From Betaproteobacteria bacterium (GTDB lineage: Bacteria; Pseudomonadota; Gammaproteobacteria; Burkholderiales; Casimicrobiaceae), in NCBI GenBank assembly GCA_018971195.1, contig JAGXBK010000007.1, forward strand, positions 1-43,674: a DNA stretch of 43,674 bases. Reading direction: 5' to 3'. The notes beneath the pieces were generated by a model. The model saw only the letters and a program-made list of their open reading frames with translations, ran no database searches and had not been told where the DNA came from. A program made the position numbers and the translations under genes. Below are positions 20,099 through 28,121 of this stretch, piece after piece. Each line of letters begins with the position of its first letter. Within the stretch, counting starts at the first letter, position 1.

Positions 20099-21217
20099 AT
20101 GAAACTTACCCTCAAGCCCATTGCCCTGGCAGTCCTGGCCGCGACGACCCCGCTCGCCGGCGTGGCGTACGGGCAGGCGCCGAAGGCGCCGGCGGCAGCG
20201 ATCGTCAAGCCCGCGCCGGCGCCGAGCAAGGCGTTGATCGCGACCAAGGCGCCGGAAGACTGGATCATCTACGAAGACACCACCTACATGCCCGTGGTCG
20301 ACCCAGTCAGTCGGCATCTGTATGCGGCGCGCAAGGCCTTCGACGCGAAAGACGACAAGACCGCCGCTGCCGACCTTCGCACGGTGGCGCAGGAGCTGAA
20401 TGCCCTGTCCCTCCAGGCAACCCGCATCAGCAGGAGCGGCACCAAGGCCGAGATCAGGCTCGCGCGGGACAGCGCCAAGCGCATCGAGCGGGCGAGCAGG
20501 AAGGTGAATGCCGCGGCGGCGGCACTGGAAGCGGGGAAGATCACGACCCGCGCGGAGTTGGACAAGGCGATCGACAAGGCCACGCGGGCCGATATGGAGC
20601 GTCGCTGGCTGGTGACCGACGTTGCCACCCGGTACCCGCTGAGTGACGAGCCGCAACGCCACTTCGCCGGCGCCGTTGCTGCGTTTGGCGGCAAGGACTA
20701 CAAGGCCGCGGCGATCGACATCCGCAAGGCCGCGGGCTACATGAGGCTCGAATCCGCTCGCGCCACCGGGGAAGCCAGGCAGGAGCTCGACCGCTCGGTC
20801 GCGCAACTCGACCGACTCGCGACGTCGGTGGAGAAAGGAGCGGTCAAGGACGAGAAGACGATGGACAAGGCATTCGCCAACGCCAATCACGCGCTCGCGC
20901 TGGAACATCGGGCCAATGCCGCCGAATCGTGGGCGCGCAAGGAGTACGACCAGGCCGGCGACGAGCTCAAGGCGGCTGCCAAGGGTCTGGCGAGCGGAGC
21001 TGGCTGGGTAAGCGCGCAAGCGAAGGCAGATGCCTCGGCCACAGTGGCGGAAACCGACGCCTTGGGTGACAAGCTCGCCTCCGGCGCCACCTGGACGCGC
21101 GACGAGGTCGCCAAGGACTTCGCATCACTGGGCAACAGCATCGATGCGCTGGGCCAGAAGGCCGGTAGCAGCGCGAAGGCACCGCCGGTCAAAGTCGGCG
21201 CTGCAGGCCGAGCGTAA
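20099..21217 (+). CDS. Periplasmic helical repeat protein, function unknown
   Basis: A 372-residue exported protein: a signal peptide at about 1-25 (LALAVLAATTPLAGVAYGQA) is followed by an Ala/Pro/Lys-rich linker and then an almost all-helical body. Two similar halves can be seen: HLYAARKAFDAKDDKTAAAD at about 75 and HFAGAVAAFGGKDYKAAAID at about 188. Each is followed by a charged amphipathic helix and a DKAIDKA / DKAFANAN turn, which suggests an internal duplication. The C-terminal 90 residues are a further Ala-rich, apolipoprotein-like helix. The composition recalls YfdX-type periplasmic stress proteins, but I do not see a firm match. A good ribosome-binding site (AAAGGAG) precedes the ATG. 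Only 23 bases separate it from the patatin gene. Confidence 0.7.
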   Translation: MKLTLKPIALAVLAATTPLAGVAYGQAPKAPAAAIVKPAPAPSKALIATKAPEDWIIYEDTTYMPVVDPVSRHLYAARKAFDAKDDKTAAADLRTVAQELNALSLQATRISRSGTKAEIRLARDSAKRIERASRKVNAAAAALEAGKITTRAELDKAIDKATRADMERRWLVTDVATRYPLSDEPQRHFAGAVAAFGGKDYKAAAIDIRKAAGYMRLESARATGEARQELDRSVAQLDRLATSVEKGAVKDEKTMDKAFANANHALALEHRANAAESWARKEYDQAGDELKAAAKGLASGAGWVSAQAKADASATVAETDALGDKLASGATWTRDEVAKDFASLGNSIDALGQKAGSSAKAPPVKVGAAGRA

Positions 21218-21240
21218 CCCAAGGCCCATATCGAGTACAC

Positions 21241-22404
21241 ATGAACAAGCGCACGCATTCAGCAATACCGCGACGCAAGGAAGAGCGCATTCTCGTGCTG
21301 CAAGGTGGTGGTGCACTGGGTGCCTACCAAGCCGGAGTCTACGAGACCTTGGCCGCAGCAGGCGAGATGCCACACTGGGTAGCGGGGATCTCGATTGGTG
21401 CGATCAATGCCGCGCTGATCGCCGGCAATCCACCCGATCGGCGTGTGCAGCGACTGCACGACTTCTGGGATGCGGTGACATCCTCGAGCGCCCTGTTTGT
21501 GCCTCCGGTCGCGCCGCCTGTCGAGTTGCGCAGCGCGTTCAACGATGCCAGCGCGGCAATGGGAGCCACGTTCGGACTGCCCGGCTTTTTCTCGCCGCGA
21601 GTGCCGGCAGCGCCGTTTCAGCTGCCCGGTACGGCAGGCGCATTGAGCTTCTACGACACGGCGCCGCTACGGACAACGCTGGAGCGGCTCGTGGATTTCG
21701 ATCTGCTCAACAGCGGGTCGACGCGCTTGTCGGTCGGCGCAGTCGACGTGCGAACCGGAAACTTCGCCTACTTCGATACCATCAACCAGCGCCTGGATGC
21801 GCGCCACATCATGGCCAGCGGCGCCCTGCCGCCGGGGTTTCCGCCGATCGAGATCGATGGCGAGCTGTATTGGGACGGTGGTCTCGTTTCGAACACGCCC
21901 TTGCAGTACGTGCTCGACCAACCCGAAGTGGCCAACAGGCTGGTGTTCCAGGTGGACCTGTTCGTTGCCGAGGGACCCGTGCCAACCAACCTGGTCCAGG
22001 TCGCCGAGCGCGAGAAAGACATTCGATTTTCCAGTCGCACGCGACTCAACACCACGAATGCGCTGGCCCGCCACGCCCTGACCCAGGCTGCGCGCAGATT
22101 GGTCGCGAAGCTGCCGCCCAACCTGGCGAGCGACCCCGATCTGCAAGCCCTCAAGGCGGCCAGTCGCGAAGCCGCCGTCACCGTCGTACATCTGATCTAC
22201 CGGCGCAAGCGCTATGAAAGCCAGTCGAAGGACTTCGAATTCTCAAGGCTATCAATGCAGGAGCACTGGCAGGCGGGGTGCGCCGACACGGCCCACACGC
22301 TCAGCCATCCCGATTGGCGCGCGAGAACCCCACCCCAGGACGGCGTCCACGTTTTCGACTTGACACGCAGTCGAATGCCCCACCCATCGAAGGCCCGCTC
22401 ATGA
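21241..22404 (+). CDS. Patatin-like phospholipase with C-terminal DUF3734-type region
   Basis: A serine lipid acyl hydrolase, 387 residues. The oxyanion loop [15 protein letters not shown] begins at about residue 21, the nucleophile Ser51 sits in GISIG, and the partner aspartate Asp212 in WDGGLVSN completes the Ser-Asp dyad. The C-terminal part ([17 protein letters not shown] at about 318) matches the extension of the bacterial patatins found beside 3-hydroxybutyrate/acetoacetate genes, suggesting a role in lipid or polyhydroxybutyrate metabolism. There is no signal peptide, so it acts in the cytosol or at the membrane. Its stop overlaps the acetoacetate decarboxylase start (ATGA), so the two are coupled. 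Confidence 0.92.
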   Translation: MNKRTHSAIPRRKEERILVLQGGGALGAYQAGVYETLAAAGEMPHWVAGISIGAINAALIAGNPPDRRVQRLHDFWDAVTSSSALFVPPVAPPVELRSAFNDASAAMGATFGLPGFFSPRVPAAPFQLPGTAGALSFYDTAPLRTTLERLVDFDLLNSGSTRLSVGAVDVRTGNFAYFDTINQRLDARHIMASGALPPGFPPIEIDGELYWDGGLVSNTPLQYVLDQPEVANRLVFQVDLFVAEGPVPTNLVQVAEREKDIRFSSRTRLNTTNALARHALTQAARRLVAKLPPNLASDPDLQALKAASREAAVTVVHLIYRRKRYESQSKDFEFSRLSMQEHWQAGCADTAHTLSHPDWRARTPPQDGVHVFDLTRSRMPHPSKARS

Positions 22405-23153
22405 AAATCGACGCTGTTCGCAAGACCGCATTCGCGATGCCGCTCACGAGTCCCTCGTTCCCGCCGGGGCCGTACCGATTCGTGAACCGCGAGTTCATCA
22501 TCGTTACCTATCGTACCGATCCAGACGCCCTTCGGGCAGTCGTTCCCGAGCCGCTGCAGATCGACGAACCGATCGTCAGGTACGAGTTCATCCGCATGCC
22601 CGACTCCACCGGGTTCGGCGACTACACGGAATCCGGCCAGGTGATCCCGGTGACATTCAAGGACCAGCGCGGTGGCTACGTGCATTCGATGTATCTGAAC
22701 GACGATGCGCCCATCGCCGGCGGCAGGGAGCTGTGGGGATTCCCGAAGAAGCTCGCTTCCCCGTCCGTCCGGGTCGAACGGGATACGTTGCTCGGCACGC
22801 TCGACTACGGACCGGTTCGAGTGGCCACTGCCACCATGGGCTACAAGCATCGGCAGCTCGACCTCGGCGCGGTACGCCAGGCCCTGGCGGCGCCCTCGTT
22901 CCTGCTCAAGATCATTCCGCATGTGGACGGCACGCCGCGCATCTGCGAACTGGTGCGCTATTTCCTCGAGGATGTCGTGGTCAAAGGCGCCTGGACCGGT
23001 CCTGCAGCACTGGAGCTCGCGCACCACGCGTTGGCGCCCGTGGCGCAGTTGCCGGTGCTGGAGGTCATCTCCGGCACTCACATCCTGAGCGATCTGACAC
23101 TCGGCCTCGGCACCGTGGTGTTCGACTACCTCGCGCATCCTCAAGGAGCGTAA
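22401..23153 (+). CDS. adc: Acetoacetate decarboxylase
   Basis: Decarboxylates acetoacetate to acetone and CO2 through a Schiff base, consuming one proton per turnover. The 250 residues are the normal length. [15 protein letters not shown] contains the active-site lysine (Lys116) and the neighbouring Lys117 that lowers its pKa, equivalent to Lys115/Lys116 of the clostridial enzyme. The acid residue of GDYTESGQ at about 77 is also conserved. The start at ATG 22401 overlaps the patatin stop by four bases. The usual partner, a 3-hydroxybutyrate dehydrogenase gene, is absent here; membrane cytochrome genes follow instead. Confidence 0.93.
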   Translation: MKIDAVRKTAFAMPLTSPSFPPGPYRFVNREFIIVTYRTDPDALRAVVPEPLQIDEPIVRYEFIRMPDSTGFGDYTESGQVIPVTFKDQRGGYVHSMYLNDDAPIAGGRELWGFPKKLASPSVRVERDTLLGTLDYGPVRVATATMGYKHRQLDLGAVRQALAAPSFLLKIIPHVDGTPRICELVRYFLEDVVVKGAWTGPAALELAHHALAPVAQLPVLEVISGTHILSDLTLGLGTVVFDYLAHPQGA

Positions 23154-23213
23154 TCCTGAAACCCGGCGGCAGAGTCTTCCTGGATTCCGGCGCCTGGGTG
23201 GAGGAGCAATGCG

Positions 23214-23402
23214 ATGCAGAACCTGACCATTGAAACGCTGCCAGCGGTGCCACATATCGTGTTCGGCATTTTCGACCTGGCGATACCGAACCTGATCTTC
23301 TGGATTGCCGTGATCTTCGTTTTCTTCGCCGGCTGCTGGGCACGCATGCCGAGCCGCATGACGAAGGGCGCCGCGCCGAAGGACCGGAGGGACGCCGATT
23401 GA
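23214..23402 (+). CDS. Small single-pass membrane protein of the cytochrome b operon
   Basis: A 62-residue protein: a short N-terminus (MQNLTIETLPAVPHIVFGIF) precedes one transmembrane helix at about 20-41 (NLIFWIAVIFVFFAGCWARM) and a basic, probably cytosolic tail. A GGAGGAG sequence precedes the ATG. The stop overlaps the next start (TTGA), so it is coupled to the cytochrome b-like gene and is likely a small subunit of that complex. No known family recognised. Confidence 0.65.
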   Translation: MQNLTIETLPAVPHIVFGIFDLAIPNLIFWIAVIFVFFAGCWARMPSRMTKGAAPKDRRDAD

Positions 23403-24004
23403 ACATCGATGCGAAGCTTCAAGCGTGGCTGAGATCGCACCTGACGCTCGAGGACGCATTGCCGACGCAAATGCCGGTCTACGTCAACTCGATGGCCTAT
23501 TTCTTCGGCACGGCCACCCTCTCGGCGCTGGCGGTCGTCATCGGAAGCGGAATGGTCATCGCCATCTTCGGCCCCGGCTGGTGGCATGTATCGCCGGTGG
23601 GTCACTTTTTCAACTCCGTCCACTTCTGGGCCGTGGAGATCTTCTACTTCGGTCTGGTGCTCCACATGCTCGCGAAGTTCTTCAAGGCCGCGTGGCGTGA
23701 CGGCCGGTGGCGAACCTGGGTGATCGGCCTGGTGACGTTCGCCGTGACGATCTTTTCCGGGATCACCGGGACGCTTTTGCAGGAGAACTGGGACGCCCAA
23801 TGGAACGCCGTTCAGGGCAAGGATCCGATGAACGCCCTCGGCCTTGCCTGGATGAACACGATGGATCCCGGACAGCTTCTCACGCTGCACGTTGCCCTGT
23901 TTCCGTTGCTTATCGTCCTCTTCGCAGCGATCCATATCGCCTTCGTGCGCAGCGAAAGTCCGGTGCGCCCCATCGTGCTCGGCAGCAGGAGGGGCGCGCG
24001 ATGA
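23399..24004 (+). CDS. Cytochrome b6-like di-heme membrane protein
   Basis: A 201-residue protein with four transmembrane helices, matching only the N-terminal half (b6-type) of cytochrome b. Helix B carries two histidines 14 residues apart (SVHFWAVEIFYFGLVLH). Helix D carries two histidines 15 apart (LHVALFPLLIVLFAAIH), the spacing typical of b6f-type rather than mitochondrial bc1-type proteins. A GITGTLLQENWDAQW loop follows helix C, where the quinol-site loop lies. These are signs of a membrane protein that moves electrons to or from quinones across the membrane. The TTG start overlaps the upstream stop, and the end overlaps the next gene (ATGA). No Rieske or cytochrome c gene is nearby. 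Confidence 0.85.
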   Translation: MNIDAKLQAWLRSHLTLEDALPTQMPVYVNSMAYFFGTATLSALAVVIGSGMVIAIFGPGWWHVSPVGHFFNSVHFWAVEIFYFGLVLHMLAKFFKAAWRDGRWRTWVIGLVTFAVTIFSGITGTLLQENWDAQWNAVQGKDPMNALGLAWMNTMDPGQLLTLHVALFPLLIVLFAAIHIAFVRSESPVRPIVLGSRRGAR

Positions 24005-24951
24005 GCACGCGATCGGAGGCGTACCTTCGCGGCGTGCCGATGAAGCGCTATGACATGATCCGCGAGGGGTTGATCGTCCTGGGCGCCGTGACGGCCGTGG
24101 TCGTGCTTCTCGCGGTCAGTTTCGGAACGCCCGACTACCCGACGGTCACGGGAAAGGAGGTTGCGACCAAGCAGCCCATGCTCTTTCTCCAGCGATCGCT
24201 CGCCTACTTTTCGGGGCAAAGCGGCCTTCAAACCTATGGCCCTCCCTACACGAAGCACGACCAGAACGCGCAGGAGGTGTTCGGATTCATCTCGCCGGCT
24301 CGCTGGATCGGAGTCGTGAATCCAGTCGATGCCCGGCACGACCTGGCGATGGATCCGCTCGAACGCATTGCGGTGCTGGACCCGGAGGTGGCGAAGGCGC
24401 TGGCAATCTACACGCATGCTCCGCCCGACCAGCAGCAGCGCTGGATCAAGAGCTACTCCGCTGCCCTGAGGAGAGCCACCGACGACAACGGAAGGGTGGT
24501 GCTCCCGCAGGGCGATTACGGTCCCGTCGCAACCTTGATGAACGGGATGCTCAGCCTCGCGCGCGCCGGGCTGCTCGAAGGGACGCTCGACAGCAGCTCC
24601 CGCCTGCCCTACGACCTCAACAACACGAAGTCCCTCCTTTTTCTCGAGGGTCCGATCGAGAACAACGTCGCGCGCCACCTCAACGAGCTGGGCAATCAGT
24701 GGGGAATGACGAACGAGATGGGGCCCTACCCGGGGGCGTGGTGGCTGTGGTCCTATGCCTTCCTCTATCAGCTACCCGGGATTGCGAGCTCGCCAAACGC
24801 AGACCTCATCGCGGGGCTCATCATGGCCACTGCGTTCCTCGTCCTGATCTTCCTTCCCGTGATCCCCGGCCTCAACCGGATTCCCTACCGGATCCCGGTC
24901 TACCGGCTCATCTGGCGGGATTGGTACAGGCGGTTTGAGGGTCAACCGTAG
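24001..24951 (+). CDS. Cytochrome b operon third subunit, unknown family
   Basis: A 316-residue membrane protein. One helix at about 23-44 (GLIVLGAVTAVVVLLAVSFG) is followed by a large extracytoplasmic domain of about 210 residues and a C-terminal hydrophobic pair at about 240-260 and 270-292 (ADLIAGLIMATAFLVLIFLP). The closing PGLNRIPYRIPVYRLIWRDW resembles the end of subunit IV-like or actinobacterial cytochrome b C-terminal parts. There is no cysteine and no CxxCH, so it carries no c-type heme or iron-sulfur cluster. The start at ATG 24001 overlaps the cytochrome b6-like stop. It is the last gene of the operon and most likely the structural partner that replaces subunit IV. Confidence 0.7.
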   Translation: MSTRSEAYLRGVPMKRYDMIREGLIVLGAVTAVVVLLAVSFGTPDYPTVTGKEVATKQPMLFLQRSLAYFSGQSGLQTYGPPYTKHDQNAQEVFGFISPARWIGVVNPVDARHDLAMDPLERIAVLDPEVAKALAIYTHAPPDQQQRWIKSYSAALRRATDDNGRVVLPQGDYGPVATLMNGMLSLARAGLLEGTLDSSSRLPYDLNNTKSLLFLEGPIENNVARHLNELGNQWGMTNEMGPYPGAWWLWSYAFLYQLPGIASSPNADLIAGLIMATAFLVLIFLPVIPGLNRIPYRIPVYRLIWRDWYRRFEGQP

Positions 24952-24994
24952 CTCCTCCCGAGATTCGGCAATATTGTTCACTGGCCTTTGGGAG

Positions 24995-25010
24995 TGTGGG
25001 GCTCCCCACA
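24995..25010. repeat. Perfect inverted repeat after the cytochrome b operon
   Basis: TGTGGGG-CT-CCCCACA lies 43 bases behind the last operon gene. It could be part of a terminator, but no T-run follows, so a protein site is equally possible. The rest of the 250-base gap shows a ribosome-binding site (AGGAGG) before the next gene and little else. Confidence 0.45.
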
Positions 25011-25201
25011 GAGCAAGGCGCCAGTGGACGCGAAACGGCTGGCCGGGCAGGTGGCGACACGCGGCCTCGGCCGGCGAGACAGCCGAAAAGCTGCCGCGGC
25101 GGCACGCCGGGCGCACGAAAAGCTTCACGGATGGAATATGATCCGGCTGGCCGGGGCGATTGCTCCCGTTTCACTCACCAGGGTCAACATAGGAGGTCTG
25201 C

Positions 25202-26404
25202 ATGAAGCTCGATCGAATCGTCGCCACCTGCGCGGTGGTACTTGCCACCGCGCTCGGCGCTTCCGCCGCCCGCGCGGCTGCGAACGAAGTCGTCATCGGT
25301 GACATCGACGACATGTCCGGGGTCTACGCCGATGTCATCGGCGAAGGAGGGGTCCAGGCTGCGAAGATGGCGATCGCCGACTTCGGTGGCAGCGTACTCG
25401 GCAAGAAGATCGTGTTCATGGACGCCGATCACCAGAACAAGCCCGACGTCGGTGCCGCGAAATTCCGGCAGTGGGCCGACGAGGACGGCGTCAACATGAT
25501 CCTGGGCGGCTCGAACACAGGGGTCAATATCGCGATGTCCAAGGTGGCGGCGCTCAAGAAGGTGCCGTTCATCTCCATCGGAGCTGCCGGCGCCTCGCTG
25601 ACCAACGAGGACTGCACGCCGTACACCGTTCACTACGCCTACGACACCACGTCGCTGGCCAACGGTACCGCGACGACAATCGTCAAGAGCGGCGGCAAGA
25701 AGTGGTTCTTCCTGACCGCCGACTACGCTTTCGGTACCCAGTTACGCGACGCTGCGTCCAAGGTCGTCATCGCGAACGGCGGCACCGTGGTGGGCGAAGC
25801 GCGCGTGCCACTGGCGACGTCGGATTTCTCGTCGTTCCTGCTCACCGCGCAGGCTTCGGGCGCACAGGTGCTGGGGCTGGCGAACGCCGGTGGCGACTTC
25901 ACGAATTCGCTGAAAGCGGCACAGGAGTTCGGGATCGCCAAGACCATGAAGCCGGCGGCGCTGCTGGCCTTCATCAGCGACATCAACGGCCTCGGATTGC
26001 AGGCGGCACAGGGCCTGATCCTGACCACCGGCTGGTACTGGGACCTGAATCCCGAGACGCGGGCCTTCGCCAAGCGCTACTTCGCGGTGACCAAGAAGGA
26101 GCCGACGATGAACCAGGCGGCCTACTACTCGGCGGTCATGCATTACCTGCAGGCGGTCAAGGCCGTCGGTTCGACCGATCCGGACAAGGTGATGGCCGAG
26201 ATGAAGAAGACCAAGATCAACGACTTCTTCGCGAAAGGCGGCTACATTCGCCCCGACGGGCTGATGGTCCACGACATGTACGTCATGCAGGTGAAGACCC
26301 CGGCCGAATCCAAGTACCCGTGGGACTACTACAAGGTCCTGAAGGTCATGCCCGGCGAAGAGGCGTTCGGCCCGATGACCGGTCTGTGCAAATACGCGAA
26401 GTAG
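25202..26404 (+). CDS. ABC transporter substrate-binding protein, branched-chain amino acid type
   Basis: A periplasmic type I binding protein of 400 residues. It has a signal peptide at about 1-26 (VVLATALGASAARA), then VVIGDIDDMSGVYADVIGEG, the first strand of the Leu/Ile/Val-binding fold. GGSNTGVNIAMSK and FLTADYAFGTQL are the ligand-contact regions of the two lobes. Family members bind amino acids, amides, short organic acids or aromatic compounds; the ligand cannot be named. No permease or ATPase gene lies on either side, so it is an orphan that must borrow a transporter or serve as a sensor. AGGAGG precedes the ATG. Confidence 0.9.
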   Translation: MKLDRIVATCAVVLATALGASAARAAANEVVIGDIDDMSGVYADVIGEGGVQAAKMAIADFGGSVLGKKIVFMDADHQNKPDVGAAKFRQWADEDGVNMILGGSNTGVNIAMSKVAALKKVPFISIGAAGASLTNEDCTPYTVHYAYDTTSLANGTATTIVKSGGKKWFFLTADYAFGTQLRDAASKVVIANGGTVVGEARVPLATSDFSSFLLTAQASGAQVLGLANAGGDFTNSLKAAQEFGIAKTMKPAALLAFISDINGLGLQAAQGLILTTGWYWDLNPETRAFAKRYFAVTKKEPTMNQAAYYSAVMHYLQAVKAVGSTDPDKVMAEMKKTKINDFFAKGGYIRPDGLMVHDMYVMQVKTPAESKYPWDYYKVLKVMPGEEAFGPMTGLCKYAK

Positions 26405-26450
26405 CCTGACCCGCCGTCGCTTCCCGGTCGAGCGTCCACCGGCGGACTTC

Positions 26451-26476
26451 CCCCGCATCGCATGCGCGGTGCGGGG
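26451..26476. terminator. Putative bidirectional terminator hairpin
   Basis: CCCCGCA and TGCGGGG form a stem, with an inner CGC/GCG after a T/G mismatch and the loop ATGC. It sits between the convergent binding-protein and SafE-like genes. No T-run follows on either strand. Confidence 0.45.
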
Positions 26477-26484
26477 AGCAAGGC

Positions 26485-27195
26485 TCAACCGAGGCAGATC
26501 AGGCCGCCCTTGATCTGCTGGCCGAGCGTCGCTGCATGCGCGAGGCCATAGACCCCGAAACCCAGCACGACGCTGCCCGAGACGAGCCGCGCAGCGCGGC
26601 TCGACAGCCACGCGCGCGAGCGTCGCAGCAGCAGCGCGGCCGCCATCAGGTTGGGAAGGGTGCCCAGGCCGAAGGCGAGCATCAGCGCGGCACCGCTCAA
26701 CGCGTTGCCGGCGAGCAGTGCACCGAAGAGCGCGGTGTAGACGAGCCCGCAGGGCAGCCACCCCCACAGCATGCCCACGGCGAGTGCCTTTGCAGGGCGG
26801 TCGACCGGCAGGAAGCGTCGCGTATGCGGCTTGAAGAGAGACCACAGGTGGCCGCCCAGCCGCTCCAGCCTCGCGATGGGCCCGGGTATGCCGGCAAGGT
26901 ACAGGCCGAGACCGATCAGCAGCAGGTTGGCGAGCACGTAGAGGGCGATCTGCACCGGAACCAGTCCATCGAGCATCAGGCCGAGGCTGCCGAAAGCGCC
27001 CGCGATCGCACCTGCGATGCCATAGCTCGCAATCCGGCCGAGGTTGTAGAAGAGGGGGAGCGACCACGATCCGCCGCTCGCCTTGGTTCCGCCGGTCAGC
27101 GCCGAGACGATGCCGCCGCACATGCCCATGCAGTGGACGCCGCCCACCAGGCCGGTGAACAGCGCGACGCCCAGGACCGCCCACGCGATCGTCAT
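26485..27195 (-). CDS. DsbD_2/SafE-like membrane protein of the cbb3 cluster
   Basis: A 236-residue inner-membrane protein with about six helices. The first helix ends in GGVHCMGMCGG, a Cys/Met/His motif typical of this family and likely to bind copper or a thiol. WGWLPCGLVYTAL in the fourth helix holds a second conserved cysteine. The family (PF13386, often labelled sulfite exporter TauE/SafE or cytochrome c biogenesis) is common at the end of cco clusters and is thought to help copper or thiol supply for cbb3 oxidase assembly. It is the last gene on this strand, 52 bases behind the small membrane protein gene. Confidence 0.85.
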   Translation of the reverse strand: MTIAWAVLGVALFTGLVGGVHCMGMCGGIVSALTGGTKASGGSWSLPLFYNLGRIASYGIAGAIAGAFGSLGLMLDGLVPVQIALYVLANLLLIGLGLYLAGIPGPIARLERLGGHLWSLFKPHTRRFLPVDRPAKALAVGMLWGWLPCGLVYTALFGALLAGNALSGAALMLAFGLGTLPNLMAAALLLRRSRAWLSSRAARLVSGSVVLGFGVYGLAHAATLGQQIKGGLICLG

Positions 27196-27247
27196 CGCCG
27201 CGACGGCGCGAAACGTCGCCCGGGCGTGCGTCGGAGACCCAGTGTGC

Positions 27248-27592
27248 TCAGCGGCACGATGCGTTCTCGTCCGAGCGCTTGGGGCAGCCGAGCGGCCGCG
27301 CCGTCGGCGGCAGGGGGCAGCGGTTGAGCTCCGCCGAGCCGCGCTGGAAGAAACAGGTCAGGCTGCTCGAAAAGGCGGCGAACGCCCAGAACAGGAAGAA
27401 GCCGACCGAATAGGTGGTGATGCGGCTCGCGCCGACAATCGTGCCGAAGAACGGGAGCTCCTCGGGGTCGAAGATGGTGAAGAACAGCGCCTCCGCCACC
27501 CCGGCGGCGATGAATGACGGCCACAGCACCCAGATCAACCTTTGCAGTCTCACTCGCCATTCCTCCTCGTCTGCCCGGATCCCTCGGTCCAT
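27248..27592 (-). CDS. Small two-helix membrane protein of the cbb3 cluster
   Basis: A 114-residue protein from ATG 27592. Two membrane segments lie at about 17-40 (LIWVLWPSFIAAGVAEALFF) and 57-80 (TYSVGFFLFWAFAAFSS), joined by a short acidic loop (DPEELPFFG). A cysteine-containing C-terminal tail follows (LTCFFQRGSAELNRC, then LGCPKRS). It begins four bases after fixH on the same strand, so it belongs to the oxidase accessory operon. I do not recognise a named family. The tail cysteines could bind metal, but this is a guess. Confidence 0.7.
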   Translation of the reverse strand: MDRGIRADEEEWRVRLQRLIWVLWPSFIAAGVAEALFFTIFDPEELPFFGTIVGASRITTYSVGFFLFWAFAAFSSSLTCFFQRGSAELNRCPLPPTARPLGCPKRSDENASCR

Positions 27593-27596
27593 GGCG

Positions 27597-28106
27597 CTAT
27601 TTTGCCGAGGGCTCGAGCACGAAATGGTCATCCTGCGGATGCCAGTCGCCGGTCATGCGCCAGGTTCGGCCCGCGTCCTCAAGATCGATGCCCCAGCGAG
27701 CGGACTTCGCGAGCTGCATGCCGGCCTCGTAGCGTCCGGGCTGGACCTCGCGCACGCGCACGACGTCGTCGAGACCGGCCCGGGTCGGGTGGACGAAGCG
27801 CAATCGCAGGCCGGACGGGAGGGGACTGCCGGTCAACTGGACCCGAAGCATCGTGCGGTCGGGGCTCAGCGTCACGTCGGCGCGATAGTGGCGTTCGAAG
27901 GCCAGGTGGTCGCGCGCCAGCACGCGATTGATTGCCAGGCCCTGCCTGTAGTAGTCGCCGACGACCAGCGCGTCGGCGTGGGTGAGCGCGATGTACAGCG
28001 TCACGAAGCTCGCGACCACGGCGGCTCCCGGAAGTCCGAAGATTATCCAGGGCCAGGGCTCCCGGTACCAGGGGGCGACGGGGTGGCTGGGAACGGGGCG
28101 CGTCAT
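27597..28106 (-). CDS. fixH: FixH/CcoH family assembly protein
   Basis: A cbb3 oxidase assembly factor, 169 residues. An N-terminal transmembrane helix lies at about 20-42 (WIIFGLPGAAVVASFVTLYI). The periplasmic domain has DYYRQGLAINRVLARDHLA, the family hallmark (YYxxGxxIN), and ends GRTWRMTGDWHPQDD. FixH/CcoH acts with FixI in copper delivery and stays with the assembled oxidase in some species. It starts 15 bases behind ccoG and is followed four bases later by the small membrane protein gene. Confidence 0.9.
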   Translation of the reverse strand: MTRPVPSHPVAPWYREPWPWIIFGLPGAAVVASFVTLYIALTHADALVVGDYYRQGLAINRVLARDHLAFERHYRADVTLSPDRTMLRVQLTGSPLPSGLRLRFVHPTRAGLDDVVRVREVQPGRYEAGMQLAKSARWGIDLEDAGRTWRMTGDWHPQDDHFVLEPSAK

Positions 28107-28121
28107 GGCCTTCCTCCGGTA

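Noticed and set aside
24952-25201. Possible attachment-site copy of the tRNA-Glu 3' end closing the accessory region
   Set aside because: I looked for the T-arm and acceptor sequence here and in the neighbouring gaps and found no match.
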